From assembly GCF_040683095.1 (NCBI RefSeq), contig NZ_JBFBCI010000023.1, positions 53,044 to 117,043 on the forward strand: a DNA stretch of 64,000 bases. The letters run 5' to 3'. Origin of the DNA: Sphaerisporangium sp040683095. GTDB taxonomy: Bacteria > Actinomycetota > Actinomycetes > Streptosporangiales > Streptosporangiaceae. Under the pieces are notes generated by a model. It was not told the origin of the DNA. It did not search any database and saw only the letters and a list, made by a program, of their open reading frames with translations. The stretch's first letter is position 1. Each line of letters opens with the position of its first letter. Positions 42,732-50,245 of this stretch are shown piece after piece. The position numbers were made by a program, and so were the translations under genes.

Positions 42732-43798
42732 GGAGTCCCTTCGGCCAGTGGTACGAGACGGCGGGCGTCCGGACCGGGGCTCGCCGCATGTTCGCGCAGG
42801 AGACCGAGGCCGGCAAGGTCTTCTACCCCGAGCGCCTTGTTCCCTATCTGGACCACGAGGCGCTGGCGGGCCTGCCGCCCGAGCGGCGGCGCGAGCTCAC
42901 CGTCCGGCACCTCTACCAGTTCCTGCTCTCCACCACGCACCTGGAGACGCGGGTCGTCAACACCACCGCCGAACTGATCGCCAACAACCGCGCCGGGCTC
43001 GACCTGCCGGTGTCCGCGCGGCTGGACGCCTTCAAGGTCTACTGCGACGAGGGCTACCACGCGCTGTACAGCCTCGACCTCGCCGGCCAGATCGCGGACG
43101 CGACCGGCATCGCGATCCCGCCGTGGGACTACGGCGGCTTCGTGGACCGGCTGGAGCTGACCGGACGCGCGTTGCTGCCGGACGCGCCCGCGCTGGTGCC
43201 GCTGCTGCAGACCGTCGTGTTCGAGACGCTCATCACCGCCGTGCTCAACGAGATCCCGAACGACCCGTCCGTGGTCGGCGTCGTCCGCGACCTGACCCGC
43301 GACCACGCCAAGGACGAGGGCCGCCACCACCGCTTCTTCTCGGGCTTCTTCGCCGAGCTGTGGACCGGCATCGACCCCGGCCTGCGCGCGCCGGTGGCCC
43401 GGACGCTGCCCGCGCTCGTCCACGCGTGCCTGACCTGGGACGTCGAGCCGGTTCGCGCCTCGCTCCTGCTGGCGGGCCTGGACGCCGCCACCGCGGACCA
43501 GGTCGTCGCGGACTGCTATCTCGGCGAGGCCGCGGCCGGGCAGCTCGCCGACACCTGCCAGGCCACCGTGCGGACCTTCCAGTCGGCGGGCGTGCTGGAC
43601 GTCCCCGGCGCCGCCGAGGCGTTCGCCGCGCACCGCCTCCTGCCGTCCCCGCAGGACCCGCCGGGACGCCCCCCGTCTCCGCAGGACGCATCGGGACATC
43701 CTCCGTCTCCGCAGGACACATCTGGACGTCTTCCCTCTCCGCAGGACCCTCCGGCACAGCACCCAACGACGCGCCACCCATCGTCACCGCGGCCATGA
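42728..43798 (+). CDS. AurF-like diiron N-oxygenase
   Basis: A 356-aa ferritin-like helical protein starting GTG 42728 (GTGA overlap). Seven metal ligands are visible: E73 (HLETRV), E108 and H111 (CDEGYH), E166 (FETLIT), H193, E197 and H200 (DHAKDEGRHH). As recalled, AurF uses E101, E136, H139, E196, H223, E227 and H230; the offsets are 28 for the first three and 30 for the rest, a striking match. AurF-type enzymes oxidise arylamines stepwise to hydroxylamine and nitro groups. Here the aniline of kynurenine, made by the flanking enzymes, is an obvious candidate substrate. The C-terminal about 50 residues are 10-residue PSPQD repeats outside the fold. Confidence 0.87.
   Translation: MRSPFGQWYETAGVRTGARRMFAQETEAGKVFYPERLVPYLDHEALAGLPPERRRELTVRHLYQFLLSTTHLETRVVNTTAELIANNRAGLDLPVSARLDAFKVYCDEGYHALYSLDLAGQIADATGIAIPPWDYGGFVDRLELTGRALLPDAPALVPLLQTVVFETLITAVLNEIPNDPSVVGVVRDLTRDHAKDEGRHHRFFSGFFAELWTGIDPGLRAPVARTLPALVHACLTWDVEPVRASLLLAGLDAATADQVVADCYLGEAAAGQLADTCQATVRTFQSAGVLDVPGAAEAFAAHRLLPSPQDPPGRPPSPQDASGHPPSPQDTSGRLPSPQDPPAQHPTTRHPSSPRP
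43641..43755. repeat. 30-bp tandem repeat inside the 3' end of the N-oxygenase gene
   Basis: Units of 30 bp at 43651-43680, 43681-43710 and 43711-43740 begin GCAGGAC and end GTCTCC or CTCTCC, with partial copies at both ends. In frame they encode PSPQD-type decapeptides. The copies have diverged mostly at third positions, so the repeat is under some protein-level constraint or is not very recent. Confidence 0.85.
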
Positions 43799-43810
43799 AG
43801 GGTCGGCACC

Positions 43811-44557
43811 ATGTCACCCACGTCACCCACGTCGGTCTCGTCACCAACGTCACTCACGTCACTGACCTACGAGGAGTACCTGCGCCTGCCCGCCCTGCTC
43901 GACCTGCGGCGCCCGAGGTCCGTCCCGGTCGAGCACGACGAACTGCTGTTCATCACGGTGCACCAGGTATGCGAGCTGTGGTTCCGGCAGATGCTGACTG
44001 AGCTGTCCGACGCCCGCGACCACATGATGGCGGGCGACGGCTACCTTCCGCGGCTGCGGCTGCGGCGGTGCCACGTCATCGCGCGCATGCTGGTGGACCA
44101 GTTCGACATCCTCGACACGATGTCGCCGCCGGACTTCCTGCGGTTCCGTGACGCGCTCGGCTCGGCGAGCGGCGCGCAGTCGGCGCAGTTCCGCGCGATC
44201 GAACTGCTGTCCGGCGAGCCGCGTCCCGGCGCGTCCACGCCGACGCTGTGGGACGGTTTCCTCGCCGTCCTGGTCAAGGCGGGCTTCCGCGTGGGCACCA
44301 AAGGGGACAGGTTCGCCACCTACCTGGAGATCGCCGCGAACCGGGCCGACCACGCGGCGCTCTGGGAGCTCGCCGAGGCCCTCGTCGAGCACGACCAGGC
44401 GTGGTCGGCCTTCCGTTTCCGGCACGTGCTCATGGTCGAACGCCAGATCGGCCGCCGGGCGGGCACCGCCGGGACCACCGGCGCCGCCCACCTCACCGCC
44501 CGCCTCGGCGACCGCTTCTACCCCGAACTGTGGGAGCTGCGCTCGGCCCTGCGCTGA
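43811..44557 (+). CDS. kynA: Tryptophan 2,3-dioxygenase
   Basis: A 248-aa heme dioxygenase that opens the indole ring of L-Trp to N-formylkynurenine. Active-site features: F47 and H51 in LLFITVHQVCELWF, R128 in SAQFRAIE (carboxylate binding), and the heme-ligating H205 in FRFRHVLMVERQIG. The usual GTGGS loop reads GTAGTTG. It is some 30 residues shorter than typical bacterial enzymes. The first 19 residues (MSPTSPTSVSSPTSLTSLT) come from 9-bp tandem repeats (43813-43866) and replace the normal N-terminus. It is the last gene of the cassette, 12 bp after the N-oxygenase. Supplying a cluster from the end of its operon suggests dedicated precursor formation. Confidence 0.9.
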   Translation: MSPTSPTSVSSPTSLTSLTYEEYLRLPALLDLRRPRSVPVEHDELLFITVHQVCELWFRQMLTELSDARDHMMAGDGYLPRLRLRRCHVIARMLVDQFDILDTMSPPDFLRFRDALGSASGAQSAQFRAIELLSGEPRPGASTPTLWDGFLAVLVKAGFRVGTKGDRFATYLEIAANRADHAALWELAEALVEHDQAWSAFRFRHVLMVERQIGRRAGTAGTTGAAHLTARLGDRFYPELWELRSALR

Positions 44558-44647
44558 CCCCAGCCCGGCCCCCGTGGGCGCTGGTCCCGTCTCATGCCCT
44601 CAAGTACGCCCCGGCCGCGCGGAAGGTTGCCCGCCGGGAACGCCGAA

Positions 44648-44683
44648 AGCCTCCCTCGTCCGCGGTGGGCGGTGAGGGAGGCT
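44648..44683 (+). terminator. Terminator of the kynurenine cassette
   Basis: A 10-bp perfect stem (AGCCTCCCTC at 44648-44657, complement 44674-44683) with a 16-nt loop, followed by a pyrimidine run, 90 bp after the kynA stop. Confidence 0.6.
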
Positions 44684-45222
44684 GCTCTTCCCCTCGGCGT
44701 GGTCGGACAGGGCGGCGAGCAGGGCGGGGGGTCGGGGGATGCTGCCGATCGGTTCGGTAGGGATTCCCATGGGGCGCAGCATAAGTGGAGATCCGGCCCC
44801 TCGGCAATCACGATGCGCGTCTGCCAGGTCACGGGGTGTGCGATCCGGGTCCTAGGGGTGGCCCCGGCGGTCTGCCGCCGCCTGCACCTCCACCGCGACC
44901 GGCGCCGCACCCGGCCATGGGGCTGGTCGGCGCCATTGGCGTCGGAGCATGTGGTCACAAGGGCCGTTGCACCACGTTTTGCCTGGACTGGGGCAAATGA
45001 GGTTCAATTTGAAGGAAAGGCAGGTCAACCACACATCGCCGACCCGCCCGCGTGATCGAGAGGCCGCCGCGTGAGATCGCCGCGGCACGGGGAAGTGCAT
45101 ATGCGGGACTACAGGGCGGTAGGCGATATGAGCTGGACGAACAAGGCGTTTCCCGGCGAGGAGCGCCGGCGAAATACCGAGGCGCGGACGGCCCGCGCCC
45201 CCTCCACTTCGGGCAACCAGCT
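44684..45222. other. Intergenic region before the MEDS kinase gene
   Basis: No protein-like frame with a start was found. Around 44960-45030 the composition turns less GC-rich (CAATTTGAAGGAAAGG), which suits a promoter for the downstream gene, but I cannot assign -35 and -10 boxes confidently. A frame beginning GTG 45052 runs into the next gene and is considered upstream extension, not coding. Confidence 0.4.
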
Positions 45223-46212
45223 ATGAAGCAGACATCACCGGCAACACCTGCCCAGGCCGTCGAACCGTTCCGGCACGTCGGCCTGTTCTACCGCGACGAG
45301 ATCGAGTACACGTCGCGGTGCACGGCGTTCCTGCGGGAGGCGCTGGCGCTCGGCGACCCGGCCATGGTGGCCGTGCCCGGCGGCGGCGAGGCGATCCGCG
45401 CGGGGCTCGGCGACGACGCCGGCCGGGTGAAGTTCGCGGACATGGCGGTCGCGGGCCGCAACCCCGGCCGCATCATCCCCTCGGTGCTGCTGGCCTTCGC
45501 CCACGCGCACCCCGGGCGCCGCGTGTGGATCATCGGGGAGCCGATCTGGAAGGGCCGCACCGAGCTGGAGTACCCGGCCTGCGCCACGCACGAGGCCCTG
45601 ATCAACGCCGCGTTCGCCGGCCGGGAGGCCACCATCCTCTGCCCCTACGACACCACGGGGCTGGAGGCGCGCGCGCTCGCCGACGCCGAGCGCACGCACC
45701 CCCTGCTCCAGGACGCGGCGGGCTCGCGGCCGAGCCCTGCCTACACCGGCCCGGCGCAGGCCGCCGCCCTGTTCGACGAGCCGCTGCCCGCGCCCCCGCC
45801 GCACGCCGCGTCCCACACGTTCAACGGCACGGGCGGGCTCCCGGGCGTGCGCGCCTTCCTCGCCGACTGCGGCGCGTCGGCGGGGCTGGACGAGCGGCGC
45901 GTCGGCGACGTCCTCATCGCGATGAACGAGCTGGCGACCAACACCGCCGAGTACACCTGCGGACCCGGAACGGTGACGGTCTGGCTCGAAGACGGCACGC
46001 TGGTGTGCCAGCTCGACGACTCGGGGCAGATCACCGACCCCCTCGCGGGGCGGATCCCCCCGCCGGACCACACCAGGCGGGGCCGCGGCCTGGTCATCGT
46101 CAACGAGCTGGCCGACCTGGTGCGGGTCCACCACCGCCCGTCGGGCACCAGCGTGCGCCTGCACTTCGATCCGGCGCGGACCTACCAGGGGACGACGGGA
46201 TACCAGCCGTAG
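45223..46212 (+). CDS. MEDS sensory domain protein with anti-sigma-type HATPase
   Basis: A 329-aa cytosolic protein. Residues about 15-175 match the MEDS (DcmR-type) sensory domain: FRHVGLFYRDEIEYTSRCTAFLREAL, VWIIGEPIWKGRTELEYPACATHEALIN and ATILCPYDT. Residues 205-325 form an RsbW-like ATPase domain with the N box (MNELATNTAEY), a G1-like DDSGQITDP and a GRGLVIVNELAD box. Such proteins regulate anti-anti-sigma/sigma-factor partner switches in Streptomyces-type actinobacteria. No sigma factor or antagonist is adjacent, so the partner is elsewhere. ATG 45223 is preferred though its ribosome site is weak. The 3' end overlaps the convergent membrane-protein gene by 31 bp. Confidence 0.88.
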   Translation: MKQTSPATPAQAVEPFRHVGLFYRDEIEYTSRCTAFLREALALGDPAMVAVPGGGEAIRAGLGDDAGRVKFADMAVAGRNPGRIIPSVLLAFAHAHPGRRVWIIGEPIWKGRTELEYPACATHEALINAAFAGREATILCPYDTTGLEARALADAERTHPLLQDAAGSRPSPAYTGPAQAAALFDEPLPAPPPHAASHTFNGTGGLPGVRAFLADCGASAGLDERRVGDVLIAMNELATNTAEYTCGPGTVTVWLEDGTLVCQLDDSGQITDPLAGRIPPPDHTRRGRGLVIVNELADLVRVHHRPSGTSVRLHFDPARTYQGTTGYQP

Positions 46213-47123
46213 CCGAACATCGACGGCAGGCGGATGTCCCAGTAGATCAGGGTGAACGAGCCCGCGACGAGGAAGGCGACCGCCGCCACCGTGGCCAGGC
46301 GTCCGGGCTTGGCCGCCAGCCACCGGGGGAAGCGCCCGCGCGCGGCGAGCATGAGGACGGCGAACAGCACCGCCATCACCACGATGTTGCCGAGAGACTG
46401 CAGGATGAACACCGCGGCCCCGTACAGCGGGTTGTGGATCTCGGCGGCGTACTCGAACAGCTTGTGGAACAGCGGGAAGGGGCGGCCGATCAGGAAGCCG
46501 CCGACCAGCGCGCCCAGCACGACCATGCGCACGTTCGGGTAGCGGCGCTCCAGGCGCGCCAGCGGGTCGGGGAGGATCTTCAGCGAGGCCAGGCCGAGCC
46601 AGAGGAAGGCCAGCCCGACCAGCCCGAACACCACGGACGCCTGGAGCAGCCGCACGGGCAGCCCGTCGCCGATCGTCGCCTTCGAGAGCTGCGGCAGACG
46701 CTCGCCGAGGAGCGCCCCGACGGCGCCGTACACACCACTGACGACGATCATGCCGAGCGCCAGGCGGCTGAGCGGGCGCAGCGTCTCGCGCAGGCGGTCC
46801 CGCCAGGACGCGCCCTGGCGGACCAAGGGGAGCACCGCGCCGAACGCGGCCACGTTGCAGGCGGTGAAGGTGCCGGCGAGCCCGGACACGAACGCGAAGA
46901 TCGCCCCGGCGACGACGCCGGTGATGGCGGTGCCCTTGGCGTCGTAGCCGAGCAGCGTGTTGGCGACGTTGTCCCCGATGACGCTGTCGACGAAGTGGAA
47001 GGACCACAGGGAGGCGGCGACCGCGCCCGCGAGGACGCTGAGGAGGACGAGACGGGCCCGGTTCCGGGCGGCGACGGTGGAGTCGGAGGAACGGTGGCTG
47101 TCGGCGGCTTCGGTCAACGTCAT
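46182..47123 (-). CDS. Polytopic membrane protein, possibly CcdA/DsbD-like
   Basis: A 313-aa protein with about eight hydrophobic helices; ATG 47121-47123 follows GAGGG. One helix reads SGLAGTFTACNVAAFGAVLPLV, reminiscent of the Cys-containing first helix of CcdA/DsbD electron carriers, and internal pseudo-symmetry (GAVLPLVRQG against GRPFPLFHKL) is suggestive. However, I find only a single conserved-looking Cys, so a redox role is uncertain. Upstream, at 47236-47249, is a CsoR-like G-tract palindrome, which would suggest control by copper, persulfide, sulfite or aldehyde stress. The family is not recognised with confidence; a transporter for a sulfur species is one possibility. Confidence 0.7.
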   Translation of the reverse strand: MTLTEAADSHRSSDSTVAARNRARLVLLSVLAGAVAASLWSFHFVDSVIGDNVANTLLGYDAKGTAITGVVAGAIFAFVSGLAGTFTACNVAAFGAVLPLVRQGASWRDRLRETLRPLSRLALGMIVVSGVYGAVGALLGERLPQLSKATIGDGLPVRLLQASVVFGLVGLAFLWLGLASLKILPDPLARLERRYPNVRMVVLGALVGGFLIGRPFPLFHKLFEYAAEIHNPLYGAAVFILQSLGNIVVMAVLFAVLMLAARGRFPRWLAAKPGRLATVAAVAFLVAGSFTLIYWDIRLPSMFGYGWYPVVPW

Positions 47124-47235
47124 GGCACACCCTCACAGACGTCGAAGGTCATGGGAGTCGGGGAGGCTGAATACCGGCGGGCGATCAGTTCCACTGCGAC
47201 TTTGCGATCGGCGGAGGGCACGGTCAAGGAAATAT

Positions 47236-47249
47236 CCCCCTATAGGGGT
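47236..47249 (-). promoter_or_regulatory. CsoR-family-like operator upstream of the membrane-protein gene
   Basis: CCCCCTATAGGGGT (47236-47249) contains a perfect 12-bp palindrome, CCCCTATAGGGG. CsoR/CstR/FrmR-type repressors recognise such G-tract sites with a TA-rich centre. It is 113 bp upstream of the start codon. No csoR gene is in the window, so this is recognition by form only. Confidence 0.5.
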
Positions 47250-47390
47250 CCGCACGCTAGATCGGGTGATTTAGAGCTTTTTCGCCACTCATCGATAGGG
47301 GTGTCATGTGGGTACCGATTCCCCGGGGAGTACGCTGGATGCGAGCGGCGGCGATTTCGGCGCGGTCAATAACACCCCGGACGGCCCTCC

Positions 47391-47642
47391 ATGGCGCACA
47401 CCGACCCAACGTGCGAGCTACACATCCGCATGACCGGGCAGGCTCACGACCAGATGCTCCGCCTGCACGGTGACCAGCCCAGCGAGGACGACCTCGCCGC
47501 CTGGATGCAGGACGGGACCGTCGTCAGGCTCCTGGTCAGCGAGACGGCGAACAGTCCGCCGCGCGTCATTTTCGTGAATTTCGGAAGTGTCGTCCTGGCA
47601 TGGCTCGGCCCCTTCAGGTCCGGCGGAGGCACCGCGCTCTGA
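47391..47642 (+). CDS. Small hypothetical protein
   Basis: An 83-aa frame starting ATG 47391. It is a soluble, acidic-N-terminal protein (CELHIRMTGQAHDQMLRLHG, then DDLAAWMQDGTVVRLLVSE) ending in a hydrophobic strand (PRVIFVNFGSVVLAWLGPF). I recognise no family. Support comes from a protein-like amino-acid mix and plausible secondary structure; the ribosome site is poor. It is separated from the membrane-protein gene by a divergent region with a further G-tract element (TCCCCGGGGA at 47320-47329). Confidence 0.55.
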   Translation: MAHTDPTCELHIRMTGQAHDQMLRLHGDQPSEDDLAAWMQDGTVVRLLVSETANSPPRVIFVNFGSVVLAWLGPFRSGGGTAL

Positions 47643-47826
47643 CCCCGGCGGGGCCGCACCCACCCCTTGATCACTATCGTCGCCCCTCCCCCGCCGCACA
47701 CGCGCTCCCGCCACCGCCCGGGGGAGGCGGCGCCGGGTCCCCGCGGGCGGGGCGCCTCTGGCGTCACAAGCGTCCGGCCGATTCCCAGCACCCCCACCAG
47801 CACACGCGAAATACCGCTATCGAAGA

Positions 47827-47842
47827 ACCCCCTATGGGGGGT
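47827..47842. promoter_or_regulatory. Second CsoR-like G-tract palindrome
   Basis: ACCCCC-TATG-GGGGGT (47827-47842) has perfect 6-bp arms. It lies 116 bp upstream of the small secreted-peptide gene and has the same 5-4-5 geometry as the site at 11154. Use as an operator is inferred. Confidence 0.45.
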
Positions 47843-47957
47843 GGCGGCGCAGAAGCGTGCCGATAGAGCCTGGATAGCGACCCCTAATAACTTCGTCATT
47901 GCGAGCAGGAAAACGGCACGGACGTGAGCCACCGGCCACAGACGAGGGGTCAGCCCG

Positions 47958-48152
47958 ATGAGCAACCACATCAAGACCACCGCCACCCGGATCATCGTTC
48001 TCGCGGTCATCGCCACCGGCGGCACCGCCGCCCTCGCGACGACGGCCTTCGTGGCGACAGCGCAGCCCACCGCGGTGGCCAACCTCGCCGACGGCACCAC
48101 CGCGACCCCGACTCCGACGCCGACCCAGAACGGCAACACCCCCTGGGGATGA
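47958..48152 (+). CDS. Small secreted or membrane-anchored peptide
   Basis: A 64-aa frame with GAGGGG about 10 nt before ATG 47958. Residues 1-12 are polar with Lys/Arg, 13-36 are a hydrophobic signal or anchor (IIVLAVIATGGTAALATTAFVATAQ), and the rest is a short Thr/Pro tail (TATPTPTPTQNGNTPWG). It is followed within 30 bp by a U-rich intrinsic terminator, which supports it as a transcribed unit. I know no family for it; it might be a processed extracellular peptide or a small membrane regulator. Confidence 0.62.
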   Translation: MSNHIKTTATRIIVLAVIATGGTAALATTAFVATAQPTAVANLADGTTATPTPTPTQNGNTPWG

Positions 48153-48178
48153 TCACTTCATCGGGCCCGGGAACATGG

Positions 48179-48217
48179 CGGCTGGAGCGGAGGCTCCGGC
48201 CGTTTTTGTTTTTTGGG
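48179..48217 (+). terminator. Intrinsic terminator with U tract
   Basis: A 10-bp stem with one G-T pair (CGGCTGGAGC at 48179-48188 with 48193-48202), a 4-nt loop and a following run GTTTTTGTTTTTT. It is the only classical U-tract terminator seen in the window. Confidence 0.85.
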
Positions 48218-48532
48218 CCCCCTATTGGCCGTCCGGCGGGCACACCGGGCCTTCGCCGAAAATCCCCGCCCTGAACGCCCGCCCGTAACGCGCGATCAAC
48301 CCACCGCCGTGATCGTCGCGTCAAACGATAGGAATGCGCGAGAATTCACGCCCCCGAATTTACGCGCGCGGACGGCCACGGCCGCCACGGGCGGCGCGTC
48401 ACGCCTCACCGTCCTCCCGCGTCCCTTCCCGGCGGATCGGCGGCGAACCGGTGACCGAAGCCGGGCGGCCCGGCGGCGCCACCACTCTCATGACGATCCC
48501 AATCGGCCCCTACCAGCACGGCCGCGGCCCGC
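48218..48532. other. Intergenic spacer
   Basis: No gene or clear signal seen between the small-peptide terminator and the end of the GntR gene; the sequence contains only short Arg/Ala-rich frames without starts. Confidence 0.4.
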
Positions 48533-49222
48533 TCAGGAGTGGGCGCGGAGGAGCTGCGCCTCGGCGTCGGCGAGGTAGTCGTCCAGCAGGCGCTCGGCTC
48601 CCGGGGCGTCGCCCGCCTCGATCAGCTTGAGGATCTCGTGGTTGCGCGCGATGTAGGGCTCGTGGAAGGCGCGCGGGTTCTTCATCGCGAGGAAGGTCAG
48701 CCGCAACTCGGCGAGCACCTGGCGCATCATCTCGTCGAGCCGGCCGCTGCCCGCGAGCGCGACGACGGCCTGGTGGAAGCGCATGTTGCCGGTGCCGACG
48801 TCCTGCCAGCGCTCCTCGGCCGCCGCGCCCTCGGCCGCGACGAGCGCCTCGCGCAGGGCGGCCAGCGCCTCGGGCGAGGGCGGGGCGGCGTCCCGGATCG
48901 CGGCGCACTCGACGAGCCTGCGGACGCGGTACAGGTCGACGACGTCCTCGGCGGTGAGGTGGCGGACGAACACCCCGCGGTTGAGCTGGTGGACGAGCAG
49001 CCGCTCGTGCGAGAGCAGGCGGAACGCCTCTCTCAGCGTGTTGCGGGAGACGCCGAGGGCCGTGCCGATCGTCTCCTCCGGCAGCCGGACGCCGGGCTCG
49101 AAGACGCCCTCGGTGATGCGCTCGCGCAGGATGGCCGCCACGCGCTCGGCGGTGCTGGTGCGCCCGAGCAGGTCGCGGTCCATGGCCAGCCGCGCGGCCG
49201 CGGCCTCCGCACTATCGATCAC
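48533..49222 (-). CDS. GntR-family (FadR/FCD) transcriptional regulator
   Basis: A 229-aa regulator. The N-terminal winged helix reads RVAAILRERITEGVFEPGVRLPEETIGTALGVSRNTLREAFRLL, seen here at about residues 27-70. The FCD ligand domain (about 95-225) has the metal-binding His pattern (D/R..H in MRFHQAVVALAGS and RNHEILKLIEAGD). Start GTG 49220-49222. Divergent from pxpABC with an inverted repeat in the shared promoter, so it is probably the local controller of 5-oxoproline use, with 5-oxoproline, glutamate or a related acid as ligand (inferred). Confidence 0.9.
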   Translation of the reverse strand: MIDSAEAAAARLAMDRDLLGRTSTAERVAAILRERITEGVFEPGVRLPEETIGTALGVSRNTLREAFRLLSHERLLVHQLNRGVFVRHLTAEDVVDLYRVRRLVECAAIRDAAPPSPEALAALREALVAAEGAAAEERWQDVGTGNMRFHQAVVALAGSGRLDEMMRQVLAELRLTFLAMKNPRAFHEPYIARNHEILKLIEAGDAPGAERLLDDYLADAEAQLLRAHS

Positions 49223-49275
49223 GACCGTTCAACCCTCTCCGTGACGTGGACGGAAAGAATCTTAGCACTAGGCTA

Positions 49276-49304
49276 TTGTCAAATCGTAGGACGATCCTTA
49301 TGTT
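49276..49304 (+). promoter_or_regulatory. pxpABC promoter with inverted repeat in the spacer
   Basis: TTGTCA (49276-49281) and TATGTT (49299-49304) are 17 bp apart; between them lies ATCGT-AGG-ACGAT (49283-49295), a perfect inverted repeat. On the other strand the same DNA begins with TTGACA, suggesting an overlapping promoter for the GntR gene. A dimer bound here would block both. The 5' leader to pxpA would be about 145 nt. Confidence 0.55.
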
Positions 49305-49456
49305 GAATCCATCACCACCCTGGCGTACGGCCTCGCGGTCGTGGCGCCGCTCGGGCTGCCGGAGACACGGGCCCGCCGGCTCATCTGAGCCCGGCCCGAC
49401 CGCCGCGCGAGCGACGGACCACACTGGAACCAGGAACAGCGACCCCGGAGCACCAC

Positions 49457-50245
49457 ATGTCCCGCCTGATCAGAACGATCGACCTCAACTCCGACCTCGG
49501 CGAGGGGTTCGGCCGTTGGGAGCTCGGCGACGACGAGGCGCTGCTGGCCATCGTGACCAGCGCCAACGTCGCGTGCGGCTTCCACGCGGGAGACCCGACG
49601 ATCATGCGGCGCACGTGCGAGACGGCGGTCGCGCGCGGCGTCGCCATCGGCGCGCAGGTCGGGTACCGGGACCTGGCGGGCTTCGGGCGCCGCTTCATCG
49701 AGGTGCCGCCCGGCGACCTGGCGGACGAGATCGTCTACCAGATCGGCGCCCTGGACGCCTTCGCGCGCCTGGCGGGCGGCCGGGTCTCCTACGTGAAGCC
49801 GCACGGCGCGCTGTACAACGCGATCGTCCACCACGAGGTGCAGGCCGCCGCCGTCGTGGCGGCGGTCCGCGCCTACGATCCGAGCCTGCCGGTCCTCGGC
49901 CTGCCCGGCTCCGCGTGGCTGCGCATGGCCGAGGCCGCCGGGCTGACCCCGATCGGCGAGTTCTTCGCCGACCGCGCCTACACGCCGGAGGGGACGCTCG
50001 TCCCGCGCGGCCGTCCCGGCGCGGTGCTGCACGATGCGGAGGAGGTGGCGCGGCGCTGCCTGCGCGTGGCCCAGGGCGATCCAGTGGAGGCCGTGGACGG
50101 CACGCCGTTGTCGCTGCGGGCGGCGTCGATCTGCGTCCACGGCGACAGCCCGGACCCGGTGCCCATGGCCCGCAAGGTCCGTGAGGCACTCGCCGCGTCC
50201 GGGTTCGAGATCGTGTCCTTCGCCGGCGAGGCGAGGCCCCGGTGA
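49457..50245 (+). CDS. pxpA: 5-oxoprolinase subunit A
   Basis: A 262-aa LamB/YcsF-family protein, the catalytic-side subunit of the ATP-dependent PxpABC complex that opens 5-oxoproline (pyroglutamate) to glutamate. Diagnostic segments: IDLNSDLGEGFGRWELGDD at the N-terminus, NVACGFHAGDPTIM, AQVGYRDLAGFGRR, VKPHGALYN and ICVHGDSPD. Start ATG 49457 sits in a spaced promoter region; its stop overlaps pxpB by 4 bp. The whole complex is present in order A-B-C, which makes the assignment firm. The pathway removes damaged glutamine/glutamate products. Confidence 0.94.
   Translation: MSRLIRTIDLNSDLGEGFGRWELGDDEALLAIVTSANVACGFHAGDPTIMRRTCETAVARGVAIGAQVGYRDLAGFGRRFIEVPPGDLADEIVYQIGALDAFARLAGGRVSYVKPHGALYNAIVHHEVQAAAVVAAVRAYDPSLPVLGLPGSAWLRMAEAAGLTPIGEFFADRAYTPEGTLVPRGRPGAVLHDAEEVARRCLRVAQGDPVEAVDGTPLSLRAASICVHGDSPDPVPMARKVREALAASGFEIVSFAGEARPR

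Noticed and set aside
44594..45055. 153-codon plus-strand frame after kynA
   Set aside because: It runs through the terminator hairpin and is Arg/Pro-rich with no family resemblance or ribosome site.
45052..45222. N-terminal extension of the MEDS protein from GTG 45052
   Set aside because: The extra 57 residues are Arg/Gly-rich with no resemblance to the MEDS domain, which begins soon after the ATG at 45223.
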